A DNA stretch of 64,000 nt from an uncultured Lachnospiraceae bacterium (GTDB lineage Bacteria > Bacillota > Clostridia > Lachnospirales > Lachnospiraceae), in NCBI GenBank assembly GCA_947629865.1, contig CANRFJ010000004.1, forward strand, positions 1-64,000, written 5' to 3'. A program made the translations under genes and the position numbers. The notes beneath the pieces are model-generated. The model was not told the origin of the DNA. It was given only the letters and a program-made list of their open reading frames with translations, and did not search any database. Below, one piece after another: positions 8,250 through 16,404 of this stretch. Position 1 is the first letter of the stretch, and the number at the start of each line of letters is the position of its first letter.

Positions 8250-9314
8250 TCAATCGGTTTTCCGGAGAGAGACTGCTGTGGCGGCCCGCCGCTTGCGGTC
8301 TTCCTCCAGAGCCGCATAATGCTTTCTGGTGGTATTTACATCATTATGGCCCAATACCTCGGCTACCAGGTAAATATCCCCTGTTTCGCGATATAAACTG
8401 GTTCCATAGGTACTCCTGAGCTTATGAGGGGTAATATGCTTAATAGTAGTGACGTGTCTGGCACAGTCCGATACCAGATTCTCGATGGACTGGACGCACA
8501 TACGGCGCTTCTGAGCGGATAAAAACAGCGCGTGTTCATGGCCTTCCTTTGTTGGGAGGTTTTTTCTCTCGGCATAATAGTCGTACAGGGCCTCGCTCAC
8601 CTCGTCCCCGAAATAGACAAAATCCTCCTTGCCGCCCTTGCGTATAATTTTAATGCGGTTGTTCTTGAAATCCAGATCCTCCAGGTCAAGTCCCACGCAC
8701 TCCGACACACGGATTCCCGTGCCGAGCAGGAGAGTGAAGATTGCGAGATTTCTTGTCTTATTTTTTTCAAAATAGACCTTTTTCATTCCGGTCATTTCAT
8801 CGCCGCCATGCTCCACATAATCCAACAGATTGGCCACCTCGTCATAATCCAGCCGTATGATCTCTCTTTTGTGCAGTTTGGGCATGTCCACGATCAGCGT
8901 CGGATTTCTGTGAATCAGTTCCCGCTTATAATAATAATTGAAAAAACTGCGCAGAGCCGCCAGTTTGCGCTTCAAACCCCGTTCGCCGTTCGTGTGGATT
9001 ACGCCGGAAGCGTCTTCATAATATTTCAGATATTCCAGATATTCTTCAATATCCACCGGCTGTAGCTTCTCCAGGTCAGACAGCTGGATAGCCGTAATGT
9101 CGCCTCTGTTCTTAAAACAGGGATTGTTCTCACAGAGAAAGTGGAAAAACAGCCGTATATCATATACATAGGAAATTCTCGTCTTAGCCGAAGTGTTTGG
9201 CTCGATGGCGCGGAAATAATCCCTGGTAAACCCGGGGAGCGTCGCGAGAACATTCCGGAGTTTCAGCGTATTCTCGCGTATTACCTGTTCATGGTATGTA
9301 AGCTTACTGTCCAA
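8250..9314 (-). CDS. XerS-like tyrosine recombinase
   Basis: The 354-residue protein has an N-terminal SAM-like core-binding domain and a C-terminal tyrosine recombinase domain with TGIRVSEC (first Arg), KGGKEDFV (Lys), HKLRSTYGT (His and second Arg), LGHND and the nucleophile in TRKHYAAL. Length and the DSKLTYHEQVI N-terminus resemble XerS, the single-protein dimer-resolving recombinase of streptococci. The start is a TTG preceded by AAGGAGGTG. It stands alone, with no phage or element genes nearby, so a chromosome-dimer or housekeeping role is more likely than element integration. No dif-like site was identified. Confidence 0.85.
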   Translation of the reverse strand: MDSKLTYHEQVIRENTLKLRNVLATLPGFTRDYFRAIEPNTSAKTRISYVYDIRLFFHFLCENNPCFKNRGDITAIQLSDLEKLQPVDIEEYLEYLKYYEDASGVIHTNGERGLKRKLAALRSFFNYYYKRELIHRNPTLIVDMPKLHKREIIRLDYDEVANLLDYVEHGGDEMTGMKKVYFEKNKTRNLAIFTLLLGTGIRVSECVGLDLEDLDFKNNRIKIIRKGGKEDFVYFGDEVSEALYDYYAERKNLPTKEGHEHALFLSAQKRRMCVQSIENLVSDCARHVTTIKHITPHKLRSTYGTSLYRETGDIYLVAEVLGHNDVNTTRKHYAALEEDRKRRAATAVSLRKTD

Positions 9315-9338
9315 GTAAATGCACCTCCTTACTCTGTA

Positions 9339-9367
9339 ATTATATCATATTCCCGTTTTAATTGCAA
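9339..9367 (-). promoter_or_regulatory. Promoter for the XerS-like gene
   Basis: Read on the minus strand, TTGCAA (9362-9367) and TATAAT (9339-9344) are separated by 17 bp, and AAGGAGGTG follows shortly before the TTG start. Confidence 0.7.
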
Positions 9368-9441
9368 GTCTTTTTGAAAAACTGGAGTTTGTCCAAGAGA
9401 GTTATATTGAAAGATAAGCAGCACACTGTCCGTGCACTGCT

Positions 9442-9819
9442 TTATATCTGTTTGTTTAACACTCTCTGCAGTTCAATAACCTGTTCTGTCGTCAGCCTGC
9501 AATTTGCAAGATATTCGGTAATAAAGGTAGACAGCGAGCCGTTAAACATTTTCGACAACAAGGCATTGGTCTCAATTTCCTGAACCTGTTTCTTTGTCAC
9601 CTCGGCCCGGCACAAAAATCCGGGATCTTCGCGGGAAACAGCTCCCTTATCAATCAGTCGTTTGATCACGGTGTAGGTCGTATTCTTTTCCCAGCCGATA
9701 TATTCTTTGATGATTTTAGATATATCTTTGGCAGCGAGGACTTTATTAGACCACAATAATTCCATTACATTAAGTTCGCCTTCATGTAATCGAATTTCTT
9801 TTGACGGTTCTTTACTCAT
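9442..9819 (-). CDS. BlaI/MecI/CopY family repressor
   Basis: The 125-residue product has the penicillinase-repressor fold: an N-terminal winged helix with ELNVMELLWSNKVLAAKDISKII and NTTYTVIKRLIDKGAV, then a C-terminal dimerisation region. The ATG at 9819 follows AAGGAGGG. Upstream in-frame codons reaching 9876 are not supported by a ribosome site. Classical BlaI is paired with the BlaR1 sensor protease and a beta-lactamase, but neither is adjacent, so this is an orphan. Palindromic TACA/TGTA operators lie upstream, indicating autoregulation. Confidence 0.9.
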   Translation of the reverse strand: MSKEPSKEIRLHEGELNVMELLWSNKVLAAKDISKIIKEYIGWEKNTTYTVIKRLIDKGAVSREDPGFLCRAEVTKKQVQEIETNALLSKMFNGSLSTFITEYLANCRLTTEQVIELQRVLNKQI

Positions 9820-9885
9820 GCCATATAAGCCCTCCTTACTGCTGTATTTCCCACCTGCTATCAAAATCCCCCACATTTCGTTTAT

Positions 9886-9919
9886 CTACAACTGTAGTTT
9901 ATCTTATCTACTCATGTAG
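9886..9919 (-). promoter_or_regulatory. BlaI-type operators
   Basis: CTACAACTGTAG at 9886-9897 is a perfect CTACA-N2-TGTAG inverted repeat like the staphylococcal bla operators, and CTACTCATGTAG at 9908-9919 is a second, looser one. Both lie between the promoter and the start of the repressor gene. Confidence 0.75.
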
Positions 9920-9981
9920 TAAAATTTCTTCTCTGTATTCTACAGGTTTCTCCTAACTTTTGCGTTGAGAACAATTCCATA

Positions 9982-10008
9982 CTACACCTATAGATACAAA
10001 ATTGTCAA
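9982..10008 (-). promoter_or_regulatory. Promoter of the BlaI-like gene
   Basis: On the minus strand TTGACA (10003-10008) is followed after 18 bp by TAGTAT. A third operator-like sequence, CTACACCTATAG on the plus strand at 9982-9993, overlaps the spacer, consistent with repression of its own promoter. Confidence 0.6.
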
Positions 10009-10040
10009 GCATTTTTCAGCATTTTTTCTACTTTTTATCC

Positions 10041-11006
10041 TTATTTTTCAAGGGTGTTCAACAGGTCTACAAAATATTGAGGCAGCGGCGCCTCCACTTC
10101 TATATATTGATTTGTGACAGGATGCGTAAAACCGATGATCCTGGCATGGAGTGTCTGTCCGCACAGGGAGGAAGTCTTGCGGAGATTCGCCCCCTGTCCA
10201 GAATAAATTCCGGAAGATTTTTCACCATATATGCTGTCCCCCAGAATCGGATGATGTATATAGGCCATATGAACTCGTATCTGATGCGTCCGGCCGGTCT
10301 CCAGCTGACATTCTATGTGATTATAACGGCCATTCAGATGGCTCAGCACCCTGTAGTGGGTTATGGCTCTCCTCCCCCCCTGTTCCTCCGGAATTACCGC
10401 CATTTTCTTCCTCTGATTCGGATTTCTTCCGATAGGAAGATCTATCGTTCCTGTCTCTGTCGTAAAATTGTGACAGGTGATGGCATTGTATTTTCTTGTG
10501 ATAGAGTGGACGCTCAGTTGTTCTGCCAGCGACCGGTGTGCCCGATCGGTCTTGCACACAACAAGGGCGCCGGTTGTGTCCTTGTCTATACGGTGTACAA
10601 TACCGGGGCGCAGGACGCCATTGATGCCGGACAAATTGCCTCTGCAATGGTATAAGAGGCCGTTTACCAGTGTGTGGCAGGTATGGCCTGCCGCAGGATG
10701 CACTACCATGTCTTTGGGCTTGTTTACTACCAAAAGCTCCTCGTCCTCATACAGAATGTCCAAATCCATATTTTCCGGCAAAATCTCCGGATTTTCCGGC
10801 GGAGGCAGTGTGACTTCAATGCAGTCATTTGAACGAACGGGAACTTTAGCCTTCGTGATAAAGTTCCCGTTGAAGCGTATTTTTTCGTTTTTAATGAGTT
10901 TCTGTATATAGGAGCGCGAAAGGGGAAGCATCTCCGCCAGATAACTGTCCAGACGCGTTCCCTCCCACTCTCCTGCCACAGTGAGTGTTATTGTTTCTTC
11001 TTCCAT
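10041..11006 (-). CDS. rluD: RluA-family 23S rRNA pseudouridine synthase
   Basis: The 321-residue protein has an N-terminal S4 RNA-binding domain (RLDSYLAEMLPLSRSYIQKLI) and a pseudouridine synthase domain with the catalytic motif HRIDKDTTG (Asp141). LETGRTHQIRVHMAYI and HPILGDSIYG are further RluA-family boxes. It would isomerise uridines in 23S rRNA. It overlaps lspA by 19 bp, the normal clostridial pairing of lspA and an rluD-like gene. RluD is used as the nearest family name; the exact target positions cannot be read from the sequence. Confidence 0.9.
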   Translation of the reverse strand: MEEETITLTVAGEWEGTRLDSYLAEMLPLSRSYIQKLIKNEKIRFNGNFITKAKVPVRSNDCIEVTLPPPENPEILPENMDLDILYEDEELLVVNKPKDMVVHPAAGHTCHTLVNGLLYHCRGNLSGINGVLRPGIVHRIDKDTTGALVVCKTDRAHRSLAEQLSVHSITRKYNAITCHNFTTETGTIDLPIGRNPNQRKKMAVIPEEQGGRRAITHYRVLSHLNGRYNHIECQLETGRTHQIRVHMAYIHHPILGDSIYGEKSSGIYSGQGANLRKTSSLCGQTLHARIIGFTHPVTNQYIEVEAPLPQYFVDLLNTLEK

Positions 11007-11491
11007 AGAAAATCTTCATCCTTATAATGGAATAGCATACAGTGCAAAAACAGCGCTGCCGCAATACATACATAGCAGTCCGCCACGTTAAAGACTGGAA
11101 AGTGGATACATTCCAGATAAATAAAATCCACCACATAATGCCAGACGGCGCGGTCGATAAAATTCCCGATTGCTCCGGCAGACAGTAAAATAACTGTAAA
11201 ACGCAGATACCAATACCTTTTTTCAAAGGGAATCCGGGCGTAAAACAAAACCATAGCAACGACTACTGCGACGGTTATGATAAAAAACAGCCAGAACTCA
11301 TTCTGCAACATCCCCCAGGCGGCGCCCCTGTTTTCCAGATAGTGCAGGCACAAAATGTCCGGAATCAGTTTGATATCTCCCTTTGGCAGATGGAGAGCCG
11401 CTAACTTTTTAGTGATGCGGTCCAGCGCAAGCAGCAGGATAAGGATTGCCGAAAACACAAGGTTTGTATGCAGATATGTCTTCTTCATCAA
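10988..11491 (-). CDS. lspA: Lipoprotein signal peptidase (signal peptidase II)
   Basis: The 167-residue protein has four membrane segments and the two catalytic aspartates of peptidase A8, in YVVDFIYL (Asp122) and FNVADCYV (Asp138), plus GNFIDRAVW. It cleaves diacylglyceryl-modified prolipoproteins before the lipobox Cys. Its start overlaps the end of divIVA by four bases (ATGA), and its end overlaps rluD, indicating co-translation. Confidence 0.95.
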   Translation of the reverse strand: MMKKTYLHTNLVFSAILILLLALDRITKKLAALHLPKGDIKLIPDILCLHYLENRGAAWGMLQNEFWLFFIITVAVVVAMVLFYARIPFEKRYWYLRFTVILLSAGAIGNFIDRAVWHYVVDFIYLECIHFPVFNVADCYVCIAAALFLHCMLFHYKDEDFLWKKKQ

Positions 11492-12597
11492 AAATCATCC
11501 ACAGAACCGAGAAACTCAAATGGATCCTCGTCTTCCTGCTGGCCCTTCTTCTTTTTCTTTTTGCCGCCCATATTTATGCTCTGGAGCAGAGAATCCAGCG
11601 TGGGCGCTTCTTTTTCCTTTTTCTTCACCGGTTCCAAAACCTCAGGCTTGGAATTTTTTATGTCCGCTTCCTTTAATTCCGCCTCAAGCGGGGCGGCCGG
11701 TCTGGCATCTATCGGCTCAATCACCAGAGCATCCTGAACTTCCTTTGGCCTGGCCTCTACCGGCTCCTGAATCTGCTGTTCCTCTTTTTTTACGGCTTCA
11801 ATCGAATCCCGCAGGTCGATGGTGTCGGCCGTCAGAATGGACAAGGTCTCCTCATCCGATGCCTCTCTGCGCTCTAACTCCGGCTTCAGATCTGGAACTA
11901 CCATGGTCTTATCAAACGTCTCCGCCGCCGGACTCTCCTCTCCGCCCGCGGTCTCCTGTGCAATCTCCTGTGCGGCCGCCTGTTCCGTCTCGCTTCCGGT
12001 ATCAAATACAAGATCCATTTCGTTTTCCGCACTGTCTCTGCCAATCGGCGGTTGCTCCGGTTCGGAGGCCGTCACAGTAGGCTCCGTCTTCGGCTCTGCC
12101 GCAATGTCCGGAACCGGTGCGGCTGTATCCTCCTCTATCTCCGGTGAATTCACCTCAAAGGACTCGCTGTTTACCAGCTCCAACTGCGCTGCCGCCACCT
12201 GTTTTAACTGCATCTTGTACTGATTAAACTGCTGTATCAGATAGAGACACTTCTCTTTTGTCTTCTCATAACTCTGCTCTGCCTGCGCCAAGATCTTAGA
12301 CGCTCTGGAATTTGCGTCCTTCTCAATGGCCTCTGCCTTCAAAATGGCGGCGTCCTTTGTCTCCTTGGACGTCTTTTCTGCCAGGACAAGCGCTTTCTGC
12401 AGGGTGGATTCAATGGAATGATAGTATTGTATTCCGTCGCTCAGCGTCTTTACCTGCTTTTGCAATTCCTGATTTTCATTAAATAATTCCTTATAATTTT
12501 CAAAGACAAGCTCGAGATATTCGTCCATCTCAGCCTTATCATATTTACGTTTTTTGGTCACAACTTTTTTGTTTTGCAAATCCAACGGCGATAACAT
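11488..12597 (-). CDS. divIVA: DivIVA-domain protein with long acidic tail
   Basis: The 369-residue protein begins with a DivIVA-type N-terminus (MLSPLDLQNKKVVTKKRKYDKAEMDEYLE) followed by a coiled coil to about residue 145, then a low-complexity Glu/Pro/Ala-rich region and a Lys-rich C-terminus (MGGKKKKKKGQQEDEDPF). DivIVA proteins recognise negatively curved membrane at poles and septa. The tail is long compared with the roughly 160-residue Bacillus protein, which is common in this bacterial group. It sits downstream of sepF and ylmH in a division gene block and overlaps lspA. Confidence 0.85.
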   Translation of the reverse strand: MLSPLDLQNKKVVTKKRKYDKAEMDEYLELVFENYKELFNENQELQKQVKTLSDGIQYYHSIESTLQKALVLAEKTSKETKDAAILKAEAIEKDANSRASKILAQAEQSYEKTKEKCLYLIQQFNQYKMQLKQVAAAQLELVNSESFEVNSPEIEEDTAAPVPDIAAEPKTEPTVTASEPEQPPIGRDSAENEMDLVFDTGSETEQAAAQEIAQETAGGEESPAAETFDKTMVVPDLKPELERREASDEETLSILTADTIDLRDSIEAVKKEEQQIQEPVEARPKEVQDALVIEPIDARPAAPLEAELKEADIKNSKPEVLEPVKKKEKEAPTLDSLLQSINMGGKKKKKKGQQEDEDPFEFLGSVDDF

Positions 12598-12610
12598 GAA
12601 CCATTCCTCC

Positions 12611-13384
12611 TTATAGGTATTTATATATTTTTATTTTCTGTTTACCCTTTCTGGTACAGGCGCCTGCGGGAATCTCCAGTCTGTATCTGCCATATCCCCG
12701 TATGGTCACTATCATATCGTCCTGGCAGCGGAAACTCACGGAGGTGCGCTCCTCGTGTCCCGCAGCCACATATCCCTGTGTGATCAGTTCCGCCGCCTTC
12801 TTTCTGGCCGTCCCCGTCATTGCTGCCACAATATTATCCAGCCGCAGGGAGGCCACGCTGTCCGCCCTCTCCTCATACTGCATGGGAGGAAGTTCTTCGG
12901 CAGTTGTCATCTCACAGACTACCGGTGTGTGTTTTACTGTACTTAAATTATCTACAATAAAAGAAGCGAAATCCTTCTTACAGAATACAAAGGCCGTCTC
13001 CCTGTCAACACGAATGTCTCCGATTTTCGACCGCTCCATTCCCAAATTCAGAATCGCTCCCAGATAATCGCGGTGGCAAAGCGTCTCGGCATATCTGGCA
13101 TTTCCGGGCCGTATGCGGATACAGGCCACGGGGAACAGTTCTTCCGGTTTATCTTCCGCTCTCAGATAATCTGCCGGGAAAAAGCCGCCAATCACACGGT
13201 CACAGTCCCTGTGTCCGCCCCAGAAGACCACGGAGACGCCAGGCATCTGCCCTTTGCGTTTGTTAAGAATCCCATATTCTTTTGTCGTCATAAAGTCCGT
13301 GAATACCGGATAATTTCCCTGGTATGCACGAACTGCCAGCTCCTCCAGATGACGGGCAAAAAAATGCTCCTTTTTTTCTTCCAT
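12611..13384 (-). CDS. ylmH: YlmH-like S4 RNA-binding protein
   Basis: The 257-residue product has the YlmH N-terminal region (FFARHLEELAVRAYQ, FTDFMTTKEY) and a C-terminal S4 domain (SLRLDNIVAAMTGTARKKAAELITQGYV). YlmH belongs to the division-cluster genes and has been linked to ribosome binding and quality control in Bacillus. The ATG at 13384 begins one base after the sepF stop codon, so translation is probably coupled; the longer in-frame start at 13429 lies within sepF and has no ribosome site. Confidence 0.9.
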   Translation of the reverse strand: MEEKKEHFFARHLEELAVRAYQGNYPVFTDFMTTKEYGILNKRKGQMPGVSVVFWGGHRDCDRVIGGFFPADYLRAEDKPEELFPVACIRIRPGNARYAETLCHRDYLGAILNLGMERSKIGDIRVDRETAFVFCKKDFASFIVDNLSTVKHTPVVCEMTTAEELPPMQYEERADSVASLRLDNIVAAMTGTARKKAAELITQGYVAAGHEERTSVSFRCQDDMIVTIRGYGRYRLEIPAGACTRKGKQKIKIYKYL

Positions 13385-13385
13385 C

Positions 13386-13892
13386 TTAGAATTCACGGTT
13401 GATAACAGGCATAGTGGCCATATTTCCATCGAGAGTCAGGGAATCGCCGCTGATGTCTACATTTTCCGGTGAAAAGATAAAGATGTACTTGGAAATCTGA
13501 TGGTATTTTCCATTGATGGCATAAATACAGCCGGAAATAAAATCCATAATCCGCTGTGCATCATCCGGATCGAATCCCTCGAGATTTACCACAACCGGAC
13601 GGCCCGCCAGGAGCATATTGCAAATCTCCTGGGAGTCCTCAAAGGTAGTCGGCTTGATAATGCTAACCTGCATCGTAGTGCGGTTCATGGACACTACCTT
13701 TGGCTTGGCACCCAGAAAACCGGTGCGCTTTGGCTCCTCAGCATGATCCTCCACCGGTTGGCGGGCCGGCTTTTTGCGTGCCGGCGGCTCGGTTTTCTCC
13801 TCGTAGCCGTCGTCGTAAAAACCGTCCTCCTCATAATCATCGTCCATATCTTCATCTAATTTGAAGAAATTCAAAATGGAATTAAAACCCAT
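13386..13892 (-). CDS. sepF: Cell division protein SepF
   Basis: The 168-residue product has an N-terminal membrane-targeting helix (MGFNSILNFFKL), an acidic Asp/Glu/Tyr-rich linker, and the conserved SepF core (SIIKPTTFEDSQEICNMLLAGRPVVVNLEGFDPDDAQRIMDFISG, given here as residues about 85-130). SepF anchors FtsZ to the membrane and stacks into rings. It lies between yggS and ylmH, the standard order. Confidence 0.95.
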   Translation of the reverse strand: MGFNSILNFFKLDEDMDDDYEEDGFYDDGYEEKTEPPARKKPARQPVEDHAEEPKRTGFLGAKPKVVSMNRTTMQVSIIKPTTFEDSQEICNMLLAGRPVVVNLEGFDPDDAQRIMDFISGCIYAINGKYHQISKYIFIFSPENVDISGDSLTLDGNMATMPVINREF

Positions 13893-13906
13893 ACCATCGT
13901 TCCTTT

Positions 13907-14596
13907 CTATAAGTATATTCGGCTCCCGAAAATGCCGGTGCCCACGCGGATCCAGGTGGCCCCTTCTTCGATTGCGGTCTCATAATCACCGGTCATTCCC
14001 ATGGAAAGCTCATCCATACTAATATTATCAATGTTTTTGTTGTTTATGTCAACTAGTAATTTGCGCAAATTGCGAAAATGCACCCTGTTTTCTTCCGGAT
14101 CTTCCACATAGGGCGCGATTGTCATGAGGCCCCGTATGCGCACATTGGGAAGAAGCGCCATTTTTCGCACTGCCTCCTCTGTCTCCTCCGGTCTGAAGCC
14201 ATATTTTGACTCCTCTCCCGCCACATTTACCTCAATCAGGATATCCGCAGTCTCTCCCAGTCTGGCAAAATCGCTCTGGATTTGCTCTGCCAGTCTCAGG
14301 GAATCCACCGAATGGATCCGAACCACCCTCCCTGCCAGAGAGCGGACTTTGTTTCTCTGCAAATGCCCGATCATGTGCCACTGCAGGGGCTCTGTGAGTA
14401 TTTTCTGTTTGTTTACAATCTCCTGAACCTTATTTTCTCCGAAGGTGACAATACCGGACTCCATGGCTTCCCTCATCATCTCCACCGGTTTTGTCTTGCT
14501 GACGGCAATTAACGTCACGTCCTTCCGCTTTCTCCCCGCTCGCTCGCAGGCTCTCCGGATCCGTTCCTCCACCTGTTTTAGATTTTCCGTAACCAT
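13907..14596 (-). CDS. yggS: YggS-family PLP-binding homeostasis protein
   Basis: The product of about 229 residues has the alanine-racemase-like barrel of the family: TLIAVSKTKP with the PLP-binding Lys, FGENKVQE, WHMIGHLQRNK and LSMGMTGDYETAIEEGAT. These proteins bind pyridoxal phosphate and affect amino and keto acid balance without known racemase activity. The ATG at 14596 follows GAGGTG by six bases; the in-frame GTG at 14605 overlaps that site. Confidence 0.93.
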   Translation of the reverse strand: MVTENLKQVEERIRRACERAGRKRKDVTLIAVSKTKPVEMMREAMESGIVTFGENKVQEIVNKQKILTEPLQWHMIGHLQRNKVRSLAGRVVRIHSVDSLRLAEQIQSDFARLGETADILIEVNVAGEESKYGFRPEETEEAVRKMALLPNVRIRGLMTIAPYVEDPEENRVHFRNLRKLLVDINNKNIDNISMDELSMGMTGDYETAIEEGATWIRVGTGIFGSRIYL

Positions 14597-14687
14597 ACTT
14601 GGCACCTCATTTCTGTGTATTACTGTCTATGTATTGCTCTGTGTATTATTTACTGTACGTCAGAGCTTCTGTGCTGACAAAATACTG

Positions 14688-16091
14688 TCACTCGATAAAA
14701 TCATCGTCCTGCAGACGGGACGGATCCACGACAATGTGATCATAGGCCGACAGGCCGCCCTGTGTGTTGTCCGCGACGATTGTATATTCTTTGTTCTGGT
14801 ATAGGACGTCAATGGGACAGAACTGGCAGAAGCCCTGGTTGACGCAGTATACTCCCTTCAGGGGCTTTGTGGAATTCACTACATGGGTTCCCTGCAGCTG
14901 CTCGTCCAACAGCACGTCGTTTCCTCTCAGGGCAGATGTATTTACATAGCAAAAATCCCCTACCGTGAGAATATTGTCAATGGCGGCAAACTCCGTGACA
15001 GTATTTCCCGCCTCATTCACAGACTGCCGGACAACGCCTTTCTCTCCGCCCCTGGTGGTGATAAAAGACGGCGGGATTTCATAAAAATCCTTGGTGAGAA
15101 TGGAACTGTTCGGAATTTTCAGCCCCTCTGCCGATTTCAAATGAAATTCCAATTCCAGGAAACGGTCGTTGAGGTAGCGCTCCATAAACCGCGAGGTCGT
15201 GAGCCTGGCAAAATGAATACCGTCCCTGTCAAAGAGAGAGATGGCCGCGTTAAAGGATATATCGTCCTTTTCAATTGTCACCCGGACGCTGTCCAGTTCC
15301 TTTAACTGGTTGTAGTAGGCGTCGTCCAGCCTTACAATCAGCGACCAGTCGTTTCCCGTCACCAGTTTATAGGCGGGCGATCCGGCCTTCACCCTGTCAC
15401 TGCTCTGTACCTGCCGCCTGGTCTCGATCCCGTACTTATCCATCAACTCCGCCGTAATATCCTCCTGCGTCGTCATCTCATAGCCGTCCACGGAATAGGA
15501 AATGATCCCGCTTTTTGCCGCCGTGACTCGGGAGAAGTTCTGGCCGCGCCCCGACGCCTTGATCGCCTTGTTCAGATCGCTGTAGAGCTGTCCTCTGCTC
15601 TGCTCAAAAATCACATTTCTGAGTGAAAATTTAAAATCCGAAACCCGACTATAGGCGGCCATGGAAAAGGAATTCTGAAAAGAGGCAATCGCCTCTCTCA
15701 TCGAGGAGATGCTGCCGGAGGCTGTGCCCTCGCTCTGAATCTGTTTTAACATATTATTTATCTCGCCGTTCTGATCCACCGTATATACGACGTCCCCCAC
15801 GCCTACCCGCGTTCCCTCTGCGTTATAGTAATTGATATATCCCTCCTGCTCCGTGTACACTACTTCCTCCTGCCGGAGAATAAAGCCATATATCGGCGAA
15901 TCATCGGAAATCTCTGTGGTGTTGACCTCATAGATCGACACATGTTCTTTTGTAAAATAATTCCAGCCGAGTACAATGACATAAACTAGGATCATCAAAA
16001 AAATAAACAGCGCTATGTTAGGGCGGAACCTCTTTTTCATGGGAACTACTTTTCTGGCGCTCACAAAAGTTCTTCCTTTCTGTTTTTTCAT
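14688..16091 (-). CDS. HlyD-like membrane-anchored protein of the sepF cluster
   Basis: The 467-residue protein has a basic cytoplasmic start, one membrane segment at about residues 24-46, and an extracytoplasmic region with lipoyl/barrel-sandwich features (ILRQEEVVYTEQEGYINYYNAEGTRVGVGDVVYTVD) split by a helical region, the HlyD adaptor pattern. No ABC transporter or outer-membrane partner is adjacent. A Cys-rich stretch, YCVNQGFCQFCPID, lies near the C-terminus. It is upstream of yggS and sepF, so a wall or division role is as plausible as efflux. Function is not established. Confidence 0.75.
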   Translation of the reverse strand: MKKQKGRTFVSARKVVPMKKRFRPNIALFIFLMILVYVIVLGWNYFTKEHVSIYEVNTTEISDDSPIYGFILRQEEVVYTEQEGYINYYNAEGTRVGVGDVVYTVDQNGEINNMLKQIQSEGTASGSISSMREAIASFQNSFSMAAYSRVSDFKFSLRNVIFEQSRGQLYSDLNKAIKASGRGQNFSRVTAAKSGIISYSVDGYEMTTQEDITAELMDKYGIETRRQVQSSDRVKAGSPAYKLVTGNDWSLIVRLDDAYYNQLKELDSVRVTIEKDDISFNAAISLFDRDGIHFARLTTSRFMERYLNDRFLELEFHLKSAEGLKIPNSSILTKDFYEIPPSFITTRGGEKGVVRQSVNEAGNTVTEFAAIDNILTVGDFCYVNTSALRGNDVLLDEQLQGTHVVNSTKPLKGVYCVNQGFCQFCPIDVLYQNKEYTIVADNTQGGLSAYDHIVVDPSRLQDDDFIE

Positions 16092-16150
16092 TTCAAATGA
16101 ATATTATTTATCCCTTCATGGTACAATAATCCCAAAGGAGGTTGGCATCT

Positions 16151-16348
16151 ATGAAAGGATTGGATTATACCGTACTGCTTTTAGTGATTGTCGGAGCCAT
16201 CAACTGGGGACTCATCGGCTTCTTCGGCCTGGATCTGGTTGCCTTTATCTGCGGCTCCATGTCAATTCTTTCCCGCATTATCTACGCGGTAATCGGTCTG
16301 TGTGGTCTTTATGCCATCAGTTTCTGCGGCCGGATTGGCAAAAATTAA
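16151..16348 (+). CDS. DUF378 small membrane protein
   Basis: The 65-residue product has two membrane helices and the DUF378 signature LLLVIVGAINWGLIGFFGLDLV. The family has no assigned function. The ATG at 16151 is preceded by AAAGGAGG, and the gene is divergent from the HlyD-like gene with a short shared promoter region. Confidence 0.88.
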   Translation: MKGLDYTVLLLVIVGAINWGLIGFFGLDLVAFICGSMSILSRIIYAVIGLCGLYAISFCGRIGKN

Positions 16349-16377
16349 AGTTATAGTACGCATATAAAAATAATCAG

Positions 16378-16404
16378 AGGTGCGACGGAGAGATTCCCGC
16401 ACCT
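16378..16404 (-). terminator. Hairpin downstream of mgsA
   Basis: AGGTGCG at 16378-16384 pairs with CGCACCT at 16398-16404. On the minus strand the hairpin abuts the mgsA stop codon and is followed by a T-rich tract, so it likely ends the mre-min-mgsA transcript. It also lies downstream of the DUF378 gene on the other strand. Confidence 0.55.

Noticed and set aside
8175..8260. AACCGATT / AATCGGTT inverted arms and GGCAGATAA-type short repeats after the amidase gene
   Set aside because: The loop is about 57 bases, the stem only eight and no T-tract follows; the short repeats are imperfect, so no terminator or element was called.
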